Of a DNA stretch of 64,000 nt, positions 18,240-26,757 are shown in pieces. Within the stretch, counting starts at the first letter, position 1; every line of letters starts with the position of its first letter. Position numbers and translations under genes: made by a program. Location of the stretch: contig NZ_SRLE01000004.1 of assembly GCF_004745945.1 (NCBI RefSeq), positions 281,048-345,047 on the forward strand. The letters run 5' to 3'. This stretch comes from Mangrovimicrobium sediminis. Lineage in GTDB: Bacteria > Pseudomonadota > Gammaproteobacteria > Pseudomonadales > Halieaceae. Below the pieces are notes generated by a model that saw nothing but the letters and a program-made list of their open reading frames with translations, did not search any database and was not told the origin of the DNA.

Positions 18240-18539
18240 TCACGGCAACACCTTCTTGAAGGGCTTGACCTTGAGGCTCTTGTGCACGCCGTTGATCACA
18301 TACGGGTCGGCGTCGGCCCAGGCCTGCGCGGCCTCCAGGGAATCGAATTCGGCGACGATCAGGCTGCCGGTGAAACCCGCCTCGCCCGGGTCCTCGGCAT
18401 CCACCGCCGGGTGCGGCCCGGCGAGCAGCAGGCGTCCCTGCTCGAGCAGTTCCTGCACCCGGGCCAGGTGTGCCGGCCGGTTGGCCATGCGCAGGGCCAG
18501 GGTGTCATCCGCGTCCTGGCTGATAATGGCGTACCACAT
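18240..18539 (-). CDS. YciI-family protein
   Basis: A 99-residue ferredoxin-like (dimeric alpha/beta barrel) protein of the YciI/muconolactone-isomerase-like family. It opens with [17 protein letters not shown], contains [20 protein letters not shown] with the conserved histidine, and ends with the aspartate-bearing [19 protein letters not shown]. Members often act as small accessory enzymes in catabolic operons, but the reaction is usually unknown. The start has a GGAG site. It sits between the enoyl-CoA hydratase and CoA lyase genes. Confidence 0.85.
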   Translation of the reverse strand: MWYAIISQDADDTLALRMANRPAHLARVQELLEQGRLLLAGPHPAVDAEDPGEAGFTGSLIVAEFDSLEAAQAWADADPYVINGVHKSLKVKPFKKVLP

Positions 18540-18596
18540 GGGGATTTAACTCCTGTGCAATTCTTTGAATAGGGGCTCTTGAGGGAAGGACTGTGC

Positions 18597-19397
18597 TCAG
18601 CTGCGCTTGCCGCGCGCGCGAAGTTGCGCCAGGCGCTCCTCCATCACCGAGACATCCACCTTGCTGTTATAGGCACGCGAGCGCTGGCCTTCCATCGCCA
18701 GGCCGTTGGCCAGGCTGTCTTCCCAACCCTCGTTCATCATCGCCTTGATGTGCTCGAGGGTGTCGGGGATGCATGTTGCGATCTGCCGCGCGCACTCCAG
18801 TGTCGATTCGAGGAGATCGTCCGCCGGGAACACGCGGTTGACCAGCCCCCAGTCGCAGGCCTCCTGCGCGCTGAAATAGTCGCCGGTGAAACTGATCTCG
18901 CGGGCGCGGTTGATACCGACCAGGCGCGGCAGCTTCTGTGACAACCCCCACCCGGGCAGCAGGCCGACCCGCGCATGGGTGTCGGCGAAGCGGGCTTTTT
19001 CCGACGCGTAAATAAAGTCACAGGCCAGGGCCAGTTCAAAACCGCCAGTGACCGCCACGCCGTTGATCGCGCCTATCAGCGGCTTGCAGCAGCGGGCAAA
19101 GGCCTGCATCAGCGGCGCGTCGTAGCCGAGGAAATCGTCGCGGGCCAGCACGCTGTTGTCCTCGGTGAGCACGTTGAGGTCCAGGCCGGCGCAGAACGCC
19201 TTGCCGCGCCCGGTAAGGACGATGGCGTGCACGGCGGGGTCGTCGGACAGGGCCTCGAGTGCCGCGCGCAGGCCGTCCAGCAGGGCCAGGGTCAACGCGT
19301 TGAACTGTTCCGGGCGATTGAGTTCTACCAGTGCGATACCCTGGCCCCGGCTGACCAGTACCTGGCCGTCGGCCAGCGACTCGGTCGCTTGCAGCAT
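18597..19397 (-). CDS. Enoyl-CoA hydratase/isomerase family protein
   Basis: A 266-residue crotonase-fold enzyme, first gene of the leftward acyl-CoA operon, with GGAG before its ATG. LTGRGKAFCAGLDLNVL forms the first oxyanion-hole segment and AINGVAVTGGFELALACDFIYASEKARFADTHARVGLLPGWG the second. In the latter the catalytic-position acids are Glu in GGFEL and Asp/His downstream, rather than the Glu pair of classical hydratases. It could therefore be a hydratase, isomerase or hydrolase. Its neighbours (CoA lyase, acyl-CoA synthetase) suggest degradation of a carboxylic acid through a CoA ester. Confidence 0.85.
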   Translation of the reverse strand: MLQATESLADGQVLVSRGQGIALVELNRPEQFNALTLALLDGLRAALEALSDDPAVHAIVLTGRGKAFCAGLDLNVLTEDNSVLARDDFLGYDAPLMQAFARCCKPLIGAINGVAVTGGFELALACDFIYASEKARFADTHARVGLLPGWGLSQKLPRLVGINRAREISFTGDYFSAQEACDWGLVNRVFPADDLLESTLECARQIATCIPDTLEHIKAMMNEGWEDSLANGLAMEGQRSRAYNSKVDVSVMEERLAQLRARGKRS

Positions 19398-19574
19398 GCC
19401 TACTCCAAAATCAGGTTTCTGAAACGCGTATTATGCGCTGCATCGGCCGTGGAAAACACCCATCGCCGCGTGGCTAGCGCTGTTTCTGCCCCGGTCAATG
19501 CGCTGCGCAGTGCATTTGTCCACGCAATCACAGGCAGGCTCGGTCGGACCACAGAACGGCTCAAGCACGGCTCC

Positions 19575-19607
19575 AGGACAACTACAGGACAACTACAGGA
19601 CAACTGT
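19575..19607. repeat. Three tandem 11-bp repeats upstream of membrane protein
   Basis: The unit AGGACAACTAC occurs at 19575-19585 and 19586-19596, with a third copy ending GT in place of AC at 19597-19607. Exactly one helical turn separates the copies, and the array ends 33 bp before the GTG start at 19641. This is what a cooperative regulator site would look like. Tandem duplication by slippage is the plain alternative. Confidence 0.5.
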
Positions 19608-19640
19608 TCGACAAGTGTCGGAAAACGAAAGGAGAACACC

Positions 19641-20849
19641 GTGATCAACGCCATCGTCCTGCTCGCCGCAGCGGCAATCGCTGGCTACCTCGCCTTCTCG
19701 CCGCGGCTGGCGCGCTCCTCGCGCTGGAAAGCGACCGTCACGCCGCTGGCCTCCATCATGGGCAGCGGCTTCCTGGTCAGCGCCCCGCTGCTGGCCACGA
19801 CCGTGGGTCTCTACGCGCTCCCGGCAATGGCCTGCCTGTTGCTCCTGGCCTACACCATCGGCGGCGCCATCCGCTTCAACATCCGCTATTTCGAACCCAT
19901 CGAACACGCGGGCCACGGTCCGACGCAGACCCTGGCCTTTCTCTCGCGTGTCGTGCTTTCGGGCGCCTATTTCATTTCCGTGAGCTACTACCTGCAACTG
20001 CTGGCGGCATTCCTGGGCACCGGGCTCGGAATCGAATCGGAGATGTTCGAGGAACTCACCACCACTGCGCTGCTGGTCCTGATCGGCGGCATCGGCATGT
20101 GGCGGGGACTCGACATGCTCGAAGGGCTGGAAAAGTACACGGTGGCATTGAACCTGGGGATGATCGGCGCACTGCTGCTGGCCCTGGCCATCTACAACGC
20201 CGGCCTGGCCGTCTCCGGGCAGTGGCAACTGCCGACGCTGGCGTCCGGCGCCGACGGGCACGACCTGCGTGTGCTGCTCGGCTTGCTGATCGTGGTGCAA
20301 GGTTTCGAGACCTCGCGCTACCTGGGCGATGAACACTGCGCCGAGGAACGCATCGCCACCATGCGCCTCGCGCAATGGATCTCGGCGGCGGTCTACCTGG
20401 TCTTCATCGGCCTGGCGACGGTGTTGTTCACCGGCGATACCGGCGCCGACGTCACCGCCATCATTCACCTGATGGGCCCGGTGGCGGCGGTTCTGCCGGC
20501 GCTGATCGCCATCGCCGCCATCAGCAGCCAGTTCAGCGCCGCGGCGGCGGACAACGAGGCTGCGGGCGGCCTGGTCGAGGACATTACCCACGGCCGACTG
20601 CCCATCCGCTATGCCTACGCCTTCGTGCTGCTGGCAACCCTCGCGATCACCTGGTCGAGCAACGTGAACCAGATCATCGCCTATGCATCGCGGGCTTTCG
20701 CCCTGTTCTACGCCCTGCAGTGCCTGGTCGCGCTGCAGGTGGCCTGGGGTGAGCGCGGCCTGGCACATCGCCGCTGGCGCGTTGTCGGCTACGGCCTGCT
20801 GGGCGGCGCCTGCCTGCTGGTGTTTGCCCTCGGTATTCCCGCCGAATAG
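19641..20849 (+). CDS. Polytopic membrane protein, possible LeuT-fold/APC-type transporter
   Basis: A 402-residue inner-membrane protein with about 11 hydrophobic helices. It starts at GTG 19641 behind AAAGGAG; the frame continues upstream but without a good start. An early ASIMGSGFLVSAPLL with a Gly-Ser-Gly break in the first long helix, and an unwound LLGLLIVVQGFETSRYLG in the middle, resemble the discontinuous helices of amino-acid permease-like (APC/LeuT) carriers. No family is firmly recognised and the substrate is unknown. It is divergent from the acyl-CoA operon (243 bp). Confidence 0.7.
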   Translation: MINAIVLLAAAAIAGYLAFSPRLARSSRWKATVTPLASIMGSGFLVSAPLLATTVGLYALPAMACLLLLAYTIGGAIRFNIRYFEPIEHAGHGPTQTLAFLSRVVLSGAYFISVSYYLQLLAAFLGTGLGIESEMFEELTTTALLVLIGGIGMWRGLDMLEGLEKYTVALNLGMIGALLLALAIYNAGLAVSGQWQLPTLASGADGHDLRVLLGLLIVVQGFETSRYLGDEHCAEERIATMRLAQWISAAVYLVFIGLATVLFTGDTGADVTAIIHLMGPVAAVLPALIAIAAISSQFSAAAADNEAAGGLVEDITHGRLPIRYAYAFVLLATLAITWSSNVNQIIAYASRAFALFYALQCLVALQVAWGERGLAHRRWRVVGYGLLGGACLLVFALGIPAE

Positions 20850-20875
20850 CGCCATATCCGATACAGGCGGCGCAG

Positions 20876-20953
20876 TAGACAGCCGGTGAGGGTGTGCTAA
20901 CCTGAGAATTCATCGCACTGCCCGGCGAGCCGCGATTTTCCAGCGGCTGTCTA
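20876..20953. repeat. 13-bp inverted repeat (one mismatch) bracketing a promoter region
   Basis: TAGACAGCCGGTG at 20876-20888 pairs with CAGCGGCTGTCTA at 20941-20953 (12 of 13). The 52-bp spacer sits just upstream of the gene starting at 21005. It could be a two-site operator or a large stem-loop in the leader; there is no U-tract for a terminator. Confidence 0.35.
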
Positions 20954-21004
20954 GGGGGGCTGCGCGACCAGATACCGGCTCCCGGGCCGGTCGGGGAGGT
21001 TGCT

Positions 21005-21724
21005 GTGGTAGGGCAATTGGCAAGGGCCTTGAAGGGCCCGGGTACGGCTGTAACAGCGGTGGGCGCGGCACTCGTGGGTCTCGCCCCGACGCTCTCGGCC
21101 CGGGCGGAACCCCCCGCGCTGGCGCTTTCTCCCCGCCTGTTCACCTACCAGCAACCGGCCGCCGCCGACCTCAACTACCGCCTCTCGGACACCACCCACA
21201 TCGGCATCGATTACCGACCGGGCAGGGTTGCCGCGCCCGGCTCGGGCTTCCGCCTTCCCGGCCCTGTCAGCCAGCGCGAGCGTCCGGAATCTGCAAGGCT
21301 GGGCCTGTACCACCAGTTCAGCGAACAACTGGCGCTGGACCTGACCCTGGGCTGGGACAACTGGAACGCGCTCGACCAGATGGTCGACCAGGCCAACGCC
21401 CTGCCCTTCATCGCCCGCCACTCCCGCGGCACCAGCGATGTCGCCGTGGGCCTGGAATACGTGGTGACGCCGCGACTCATGCTGACTGCGGATTTCAGCT
21501 ACGACCGCAATACGGATGCACTGTGGGGTCGCACACCCTCGGCGGTGCTGGACCCGCGCCTGCAGGTGGGGGTGGGCGGCGAGTACGAACTCAACACATC
21601 GCTGAGCTTCCGCGGGTACCTCAACTACCTGGACGCCGACGCAGGCGGTGAAGCTGCCCAGCCGCGGGGCTACGACAAACCGTTCACCTACCAGATGGGT
21701 GTCAGCGCGCGCTGGAATTTCTGA
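21005..21724 (+). CDS. Short FadL/OmpP1-like outer-membrane protein
   Basis: A 239-residue secreted protein with GTG 21005 behind a strong GGGGAGGT. A signal peptide ends near SARA-E (residue 35). The rest is amphipathic beta-strands resembling only the C-terminal half of FadL/OmpP1 hydrophobic-compound channels: GFRLPGPVSQ, LALDLTLGWDNWNALDQM, VAVGLEYVVTPRLMLTADFSYD and the aromatic C-terminus VSARWNF expected for Bam-dependent insertion. FadL proteins are usually over 400 residues with a plugged hatch domain. This one lacks that half, yet keeps its own signal peptide and ribosome site, so it looks like a small barrel and not a broken gene. Function is uncertain. Confidence 0.7.
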   Translation: MVGQLARALKGPGTAVTAVGAALVGLAPTLSARAEPPALALSPRLFTYQQPAAADLNYRLSDTTHIGIDYRPGRVAAPGSGFRLPGPVSQRERPESARLGLYHQFSEQLALDLTLGWDNWNALDQMVDQANALPFIARHSRGTSDVAVGLEYVVTPRLMLTADFSYDRNTDALWGRTPSAVLDPRLQVGVGGEYELNTSLSFRGYLNYLDADAGGEAAQPRGYDKPFTYQMGVSARWNF

Positions 21725-21800
21725 GCGGCCCGGGCCGGTAGCTCGTCGCAGCGGCGCTGCAGAGACCTACAGCACTACTGACAAGGGTACCGGCGCTCGA

Positions 21801-22817
21801 TCACTGTTCGCCGGGATACACACGCTTCCAGTCCCGCTTCATGTCCACGACCAGCCAGCCCCGCTCGGGCGCCACATCCAGGGCTTTGTCCAACCGCCCC
21901 ATGTGGGAGTCACGGTCGTAGGCGTATTCGCGTTCGGCATCGGTGTGGTGCACGATCAGGCCCAGTCGGGGCGTGGTATCGGCGCCGCTGCGCTGCACGG
22001 TGGTGTACTCGAGCATCTGCAGGTCGCCGTCGGAATTGCCGCCGGCCAGGATCGGACGACGACCGATATGCCGGTAGATACCCACCGGCTTGCCCGCCTT
22101 GTCGTCTATCAGAACCAACTTGGGCGCCTTGACGATGGTGGGAATGCCGTCGCGCATCTCCAGGGTCGCATCCAGTGTGGAGCCGACCACCTGTTCCGGC
22201 GGCACGCCGTAGACCTCCTCGGCAAAGACCCGCATGAAATCGACACCGCCACCGGAGACGATATACACCTTGAAGTCGTTGTCGCGCAGGTAGTCGAGCA
22301 ACTCCAGCATGGGCTGGTAGACCATCTGCGTAAACGGCTTGCCGGTGCCCGGGTGGCGGGCCTTCTCGCGCCAGCGCGCCACCGAGGCGACGAACTCGTC
22401 CGCGGTCATCCCCGAGTGGGCGGTGAGCAACACCTCCATCAAGCCGGCCTTGCCGTGGGCGAGCAGCGCCGGCAGGTCGTTGGCCAGCACGCTGCGATAG
22501 GGTTCGCGCTCCTTCCACTCGGGATGGTCCGGGGCCATGTCGCGAATCTGCTGCAGCGCGAAATAGCCCTGGAAATACAGCGGCTGTTCGCTCCACAGGG
22601 TGCCGTCGTTATCGAAGGTCGCGATGCGCTCCGCGGGGGGCACGAAGCCATCGGACCCAGCGTCGGTGACCGTGGTTACGAATTGCACGATGGCGGATTT
22701 ACTCGCCCCCGCCACCCAGGATGGCAGGGGGTCGGGGGCGGCGCCCGCTCCGGCCGATGGCAGCCATGCTGCGACCAGCAGTGCTGCGATCCGGAGCAGG
22801 CGCAATGCACCGGTCAT
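21801..22817 (-). CDS. Periplasmic HAD-family phosphatase
   Basis: A 338-residue secreted hydrolase. A signal peptide (residues 1-26) precedes a haloacid-dehalogenase phosphatase domain of the phosphoserine-phosphatase-like group. RIATFDNDGTLW holds the nucleophile Asp69 and acid/base Asp71; KVYIVSGGGVDFM is motif II with its serine; AGGNSDGDLQML is motif III/IV, the metal site. It would remove phosphate from a small substrate in the periplasm. It begins 31 bp after the DUF3313 lipoprotein gene, probably as one operon, and has only a weak ribosome site. Confidence 0.85.
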   Translation of the reverse strand: MTGALRLLRIAALLVAAWLPSAGAGAAPDPLPSWVAGASKSAIVQFVTTVTDAGSDGFVPPAERIATFDNDGTLWSEQPLYFQGYFALQQIRDMAPDHPEWKEREPYRSVLANDLPALLAHGKAGLMEVLLTAHSGMTADEFVASVARWREKARHPGTGKPFTQMVYQPMLELLDYLRDNDFKVYIVSGGGVDFMRVFAEEVYGVPPEQVVGSTLDATLEMRDGIPTIVKAPKLVLIDDKAGKPVGIYRHIGRRPILAGGNSDGDLQMLEYTTVQRSGADTTPRLGLIVHHTDAEREYAYDRDSHMGRLDKALDVAPERGWLVVDMKRDWKRVYPGEQ

Positions 22818-22848
22818 CAGGTCATGCCCTGGCTGGCCGACACGCGCC

Positions 22849-23544
22849 TCATTTACCTGCCTGAACTTCGTCCAGCCCGTCGCGCAGGTACTTCGCCCAG
22901 CGGTTGAGGATCAGTTGAGCATCGGCGCGGTTACTCACGGAGTTGGTCCACTGCAGGCGCATGTCGTCGAAGTCCTTGCGCCGATCGACAATCCTCGCCA
23001 GCGTGTCGCCGGTGGCGCCGTCCTTCAGTTCCAGGTACAGGGTCATCTCGCCGGACTGCGTGGTATAGCTGCGCGAACGACCGGCGGACATGACGTCCGG
23101 GGCGTTGATGTCGAGGTTGATGATCGCCGGTGCCAGCACCAGTACCTGCTCACCCTCGGGGAACTCGTCCACCAGTTTGTAGGGCGGTGCTTTTTCCAGT
23201 TCCTCGCGGAATGTGCCGGTGCACATTTCGCTCAACTGCCCCTTGATCCGGTCGACATCTTTTTGCGTGACGCGACTGGTGAGGTCCAGCCGGGAAGAGT
23301 TCTGGTCGCGCAGCCAGTTCTTGCGGAACGCCACTTCGCATGGTGCCAGGGCGAAGGTGTCGTACTCGCCGAGTTGCACCCCCGGCTTTTTATAGACGTC
23401 GGCGAACCCGGTACCGGTGACCTGCTCCAGGCCGTCGAAGGACACGCCGTAGGCTTCGGTTTTCGGTCCGGTTTCGGCGCAGGCAGCGAGCAGGACGACA
23501 GCGGCAAGCGCGCTGCTGCGCAGGGCAATAGCCAGTTTATGCAT
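22849..23544 (-). CDS. DUF3313-family lipoprotein
   Basis: A 231-residue lipoprotein. I choose ATG 23544 (MHKLAIAL) because GGAG lies in place; an in-frame ATG 24 bp upstream lacks a site. The lipobox VLLAAC places the lipidated cysteine near residue 22. The body matches the DUF3313 pattern: GVQLGEYDTFALAPCEV, then a duplicated-looking alpha/beta region with LAPAIINLDINAPDV and MTLYLELKDGATGDTLARIVDRR. That fold resembles periplasmic proteins such as TolB-N and CsgG-like modules. The role is unknown. It is cotranscribed with the HAD phosphatase. Confidence 0.8.
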   Translation of the reverse strand: MHKLAIALRSSALAAVVLLAACAETGPKTEAYGVSFDGLEQVTGTGFADVYKKPGVQLGEYDTFALAPCEVAFRKNWLRDQNSSRLDLTSRVTQKDVDRIKGQLSEMCTGTFREELEKAPPYKLVDEFPEGEQVLVLAPAIINLDINAPDVMSAGRSRSYTTQSGEMTLYLELKDGATGDTLARIVDRRKDFDDMRLQWTNSVSNRADAQLILNRWAKYLRDGLDEVQAGK

Positions 23545-23607
23545 TGTATTTCTCCAGATGATAGTCATGAATCCATCGCGCTGGCTGGCGAGCCTGCAGG
23601 ATTCTAG

Positions 23608-24516
23608 TCAAGCGGCCTGCAGGGCGCCAGCAGCCACCGCGGCCAGGCAGTGCTCGCGCAACCATCGATTGGCCGGGTCCTCCGCAGCGCTGCGGCTGTA
23701 GTACAGGTTGAGCGCCAGGGGTTCGACGGCAAACGGCGGCGGTACGCAATGCAGACCGCTGTTGCGCGCGGCGAGTTCCGTGGTGGTCCACAACAGGTCG
23801 CTGTCAGCGGTCAGCGCCGCTGCCGGGGCGTGGTGCTGCAGGCGCACTTTCACCTGCCGCCGCCGGCCCAGTGCGTGCAGCGCGATATCCACGTGCCCGC
23901 GCCCGCGCGGCCTGCCGGAAACATGCAGGTGGTCTGCGCCAAGGTAGGCGTCGAGGGTCAACGGAGAGCTTGCCAGCGGGTGTCCGGGCCGCATCGCAAC
24001 CACATAGGGCAGGCAGGCCAGCGGCGCCTGCCCCAGTTCCCGGGCGTTGATCTGCGGCGAATCCACCAGCAGGTCAATGTCTCCCGCCTTGAGTTCCGCC
24101 ACCGCCGCCTCGCGACCGGGGTAGAACGCCTGCAGCACCACACCGGGCGCTTCCGGCAACAGGCGCCGGTGCAGGACCGGGAGCAGCAGCGTCAACAGCA
24201 GGTCGTTGACCGCCAGCCGGAAGACTTTTTCCGAGCTTTGCGGGTCGAACTGCGCGCCGACGCCGATACTGTCCTGTAGCAACAACAGTGCCCGGCGTAC
24301 GTCGCCGATCACGTTGTCTGCCACCGGCGTCGGCTGCATACCCTGGGGCGTGCGCACGAACAACTGGTCGGCGAAGGCCTGGCGCAGGCGGCCGAGGGCA
24401 TTGCTCACCGCGGGCTGGGTCAGGTGCAACTCCTGGGCGACACGGGTGACGCTGCGCTCACGGTACACCGCCTCGAAGACGACAAAAAGATTGAGGTCTA
24501 TCCTGTCCAGGCGCAT
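23608..24516 (-). CDS. LysR-family transcriptional regulator
   Basis: A 302-residue LysR regulator. The N-terminal winged helix-turn-helix is LNLFVVFEAVYRERSVTRVAQELHLTQPAVSNALGRLRQAF, and a PBP2-type effector domain begins near residue 95. It is divergently arranged with the acyl-CoA dehydrogenase/SDR pair, and the 111-bp gap between them contains a perfect 12-bp inverted repeat. By the usual LysR arrangement it most likely controls both its own gene and that pair in response to an intermediate of their pathway (inference). Confidence 0.88.
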   Translation of the reverse strand: MRLDRIDLNLFVVFEAVYRERSVTRVAQELHLTQPAVSNALGRLRQAFADQLFVRTPQGMQPTPVADNVIGDVRRALLLLQDSIGVGAQFDPQSSEKVFRLAVNDLLLTLLLPVLHRRLLPEAPGVVLQAFYPGREAAVAELKAGDIDLLVDSPQINARELGQAPLACLPYVVAMRPGHPLASSPLTLDAYLGADHLHVSGRPRGRGHVDIALHALGRRRQVKVRLQHHAPAAALTADSDLLWTTTELAARNSGLHCVPPPFAVEPLALNLYYSRSAAEDPANRWLREHCLAAVAAGALQAA

Positions 24517-24524
24517 CTTTTCTC

Positions 24525-24571
24525 ATCACTCAAATTAATGATGACCTATTATATAAATAAATTTGAGTGAT
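24525..24571. promoter_or_regulatory. Candidate LysR operator, 12-bp perfect inverted repeat
   Basis: ATCACTCAAATT at 24525-24536 and its exact complement AATTTGAGTGAT at 24560-24571 are separated by 23 bp of AT-rich DNA containing TATTATATAAAT. The element lies between the divergent LysR gene (start 24516) and the dehydrogenase gene (start 24628), where LysR regulators bind. The repeat almost touches the regulator's start codon, as expected for autorepression. Confidence 0.65.
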
Positions 24572-24627
24572 TATCGAGCGCCCCCTAAGCTTGCCGTCGA
24601 CCCCAGTCGCAATAAGAGATACGCCCC

Positions 24628-25851
24628 ATGTACCAATTCAGCGAACGCTCCCAGGCCCTGCAGGCACAACTGCAGGCGTTCATGGAGGAGCATGTCTACC
24701 CCAACGAACACGCCTACGCCGAGGCGATCAATACTGCCGAGAACCGCTGGGCAGCGGTACCGCTGATGGACGAGCTAAAAGCCAGGGCACAGGCCGAGGG
24801 CCTGTGGAACCTGTTCGTGCCGCCGAGCCTGGCACAGTTCGTCGATCACGAGGGCCTGAGCAACTTCGACTACGCACCGCTGGCGGAAATCATGGGGCGG
24901 GTGTTCTGGTCGCCGGAGATTTTCAACTGTTCCGCGCCGGACACCGGCAACATGGAAGTGTTCATGAAATACGCCACCGAGGAACAGCAGGCGCAGTGGC
25001 TCACCCCGCTGCTGGCCGGCGAGATCCGCTCCGCCTACGCGATGACCGAACCGCAGGTCGCCTCCTCCGACGCCACCAACGTGGAATTGCGCATCGAGCG
25101 CGACGGCGACGAATGGGTGCTCAACGGCCGCAAGTGGTTCATCACCAACGCCATGTACGAGCGCACCAAAATCTTTATCGTCATGGGCAAGTCGGACCCG
25201 GACAACCCCAGTCGCCACAAGCAGCAGAGCCAGGTGCTGGTACCCAAGGGCACGCCCGGGCTGGAACTGGTCCGCGCCCTGACCACCATGGGCTACGACG
25301 ATGCGCCGACCGGTCACGCGGAGCTGCGGTTTACCGATGTGCGCGTGCCGCTGGAGAACATCCTGCTCGGCGAGGGTCGCGGCTTCGAGATCGCCCAGGG
25401 GCGCCTGGGGCCGGGCCGTATTCACCACTGCATGCGCCTCATCGGTATCGCCCAGCGTTCGCTGGAACTGGCCTGCGCGCGGTCGGTGAGTCGCACCACC
25501 TTCGGCCGCAAGCTGGCGGAGCACCAGTCGGTACGCGAGGACATCGCGAAGTGCTTCTCGGAAATCGAGATGGCCCGCCTGCTTGTCCTGAAGACCTGCG
25601 CCCGCATGGACGAGGTCGGCGCCAAGGGCGCCATGGACCTGATCGCCGCGAGCAAGACCAGCGTGCCGCTGATGGTGCAGACCATCATCGATCGCTGCAT
25701 GCAGATTCACGGTGCCGGCGGCCTGACCAGCGACTACTGCATGGCCGAGGGCTTCAACTACGCCCGCTGGTGCCGCCAGGCGGACGGCCCGGACCAGGTG
25801 CACCAGATGGCCCTGGGCAAGATGCTGATCAAGCGCTACACGGAGGAATAG
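24628..25851 (+). CDS. Acyl-CoA dehydrogenase (ACAD10/11-like)
   Basis: A 407-residue FAD-dependent acyl-CoA dehydrogenase. YAMTEPQVASSDATNVE and WFITNAMYERTKIFIVMG form the flavin/substrate middle domain. SRTTFGRKLAEHQSVREDIA and IDRCMQIHGAGGLTSDYCMAEGF form the C-terminal helical domain. This spacing and the N-terminus resemble the ACAD10/11 group, which accept long or branched and 4-hydroxy acyl-CoAs. It introduces a 2,3 double bond, passing electrons to ETF. It is translated just before the SDR gene (4-bp gap) under the likely control of the divergent LysR regulator. Confidence 0.88.
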   Translation: MYQFSERSQALQAQLQAFMEEHVYPNEHAYAEAINTAENRWAAVPLMDELKARAQAEGLWNLFVPPSLAQFVDHEGLSNFDYAPLAEIMGRVFWSPEIFNCSAPDTGNMEVFMKYATEEQQAQWLTPLLAGEIRSAYAMTEPQVASSDATNVELRIERDGDEWVLNGRKWFITNAMYERTKIFIVMGKSDPDNPSRHKQQSQVLVPKGTPGLELVRALTTMGYDDAPTGHAELRFTDVRVPLENILLGEGRGFEIAQGRLGPGRIHHCMRLIGIAQRSLELACARSVSRTTFGRKLAEHQSVREDIAKCFSEIEMARLLVLKTCARMDEVGAKGAMDLIAASKTSVPLMVQTIIDRCMQIHGAGGLTSDYCMAEGFNYARWCRQADGPDQVHQMALGKMLIKRYTEE

Positions 25852-25855
25852 ACGA

Positions 25856-26632
25856 ATGGCGGACATGGACAAACTGCTCGGCGTGGAGGGTAAGGTCGCC
25901 CTGGTAACCGGCGCGTCCAGCGGCCTGGGCGCGCACTTCGCGCGTATCCTGGCCGGCGCCGGGGCCCGGGTGGTAGCGGCGGCGCGGCGGCGCGACCGCC
26001 TCGAACAACTGGTCGGGGAGATCACTGCCGCGGGCGGCGAGGCGATTGCGGTGGCGATGGACGTCACCGACGCCGAAAGCGTAGCGGCGGCGCTGGACGA
26101 GATAGGAACCCGCATGGGCGGCGTCGATATCCTGGTCAATAACGCGGGGGTCGCCGCTTCACGCTACAGCCTGAAAGTGGATGACGAAAACTGGGATTTC
26201 GTCATGGACACCAACCTCAAGGGCGCCTGGCGGGTAGCCCAGGCCGTTGCGCGCCGCGCAATCGAGGCTGAGAAGCCCTGCAGCATTGTCAACATCGCCT
26301 CGATCCTCGGCCTGCGGGTCGGCTTCGGCGAGACTGTCTACGCCATCGCCAAGGCCGGCGTGGTGCAGATGACGCGCGCGCTGGCCATGGAACTGGGACG
26401 CAAGAACGTGCGCGTCAATGCCCTGTGCCCCGGTTATTTCGCCACCGAAATGAACTCCGACTACCTGCTCTCGGAGGCCGGCCAGGCCTACCTGCGTAAC
26501 ACGCCCGCGGGGCGCATGGGGGAACTGGATGAACTCGCCGCCCCCCTGCTGTTGCTGGCCGGTGACGGCGGCAGCTTCATCAACGGCGTCGCCCTGCCGG
26601 TGGACGGCGGCCACCTGGTCGGCTCGCTGTAA
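25856..26632 (+). CDS. SDR-family NAD(P)-dependent oxidoreductase
   Basis: A 258-residue classical short-chain dehydrogenase. VALVTGASSGLGAHFA is the TGxxxGxG cofactor loop, ILVNNAGVA the NNAG motif, and the catalytic Ser-Tyr-Lys is in IASILG...YAIAKAG. GYFATEMNSDYL and INGVALPVDGGHLVGSL close the domain. It probably oxidises a hydroxyacyl-CoA or other alcohol made downstream of the adjacent acyl-CoA dehydrogenase. An AGGA ribosome site overlaps the end of the dehydrogenase gene. Confidence 0.9.
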   Translation: MADMDKLLGVEGKVALVTGASSGLGAHFARILAGAGARVVAAARRRDRLEQLVGEITAAGGEAIAVAMDVTDAESVAAALDEIGTRMGGVDILVNNAGVAASRYSLKVDDENWDFVMDTNLKGAWRVAQAVARRAIEAEKPCSIVNIASILGLRVGFGETVYAIAKAGVVQMTRALAMELGRKNVRVNALCPGYFATEMNSDYLLSEAGQAYLRNTPAGRMGELDELAAPLLLLAGDGGSFINGVALPVDGGHLVGSL

Positions 26633-26638
26633 TGAATT

Positions 26639-26729
26639 GGCGCCCGAATGTAATCCCACGTAATTGAGGGCGCCCTACCCGCTGCAGATACTTTTGTGAA
26701 ACCGCCGCCGGCGATGCGTAAGCCGGCGG
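26639..26729. repeat. Two GC-rich stem-loops between genes
   Basis: GGCGCCC (26639-26645) pairs with GGGCGCC (26668-26674), and CCGCCGGC (26705-26712) pairs with GCCGGCGG (26722-26729) over a 9-nt loop. Both are perfect and lie just after the SDR stop and before the next start at 26758. They could end or attenuate the dehydrogenase/SDR transcript, but neither is followed by a U-tract. Confidence 0.4.
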
Positions 26730-26757
26730 TGTAACAAGAACGCAGGGGGAACGCAAA

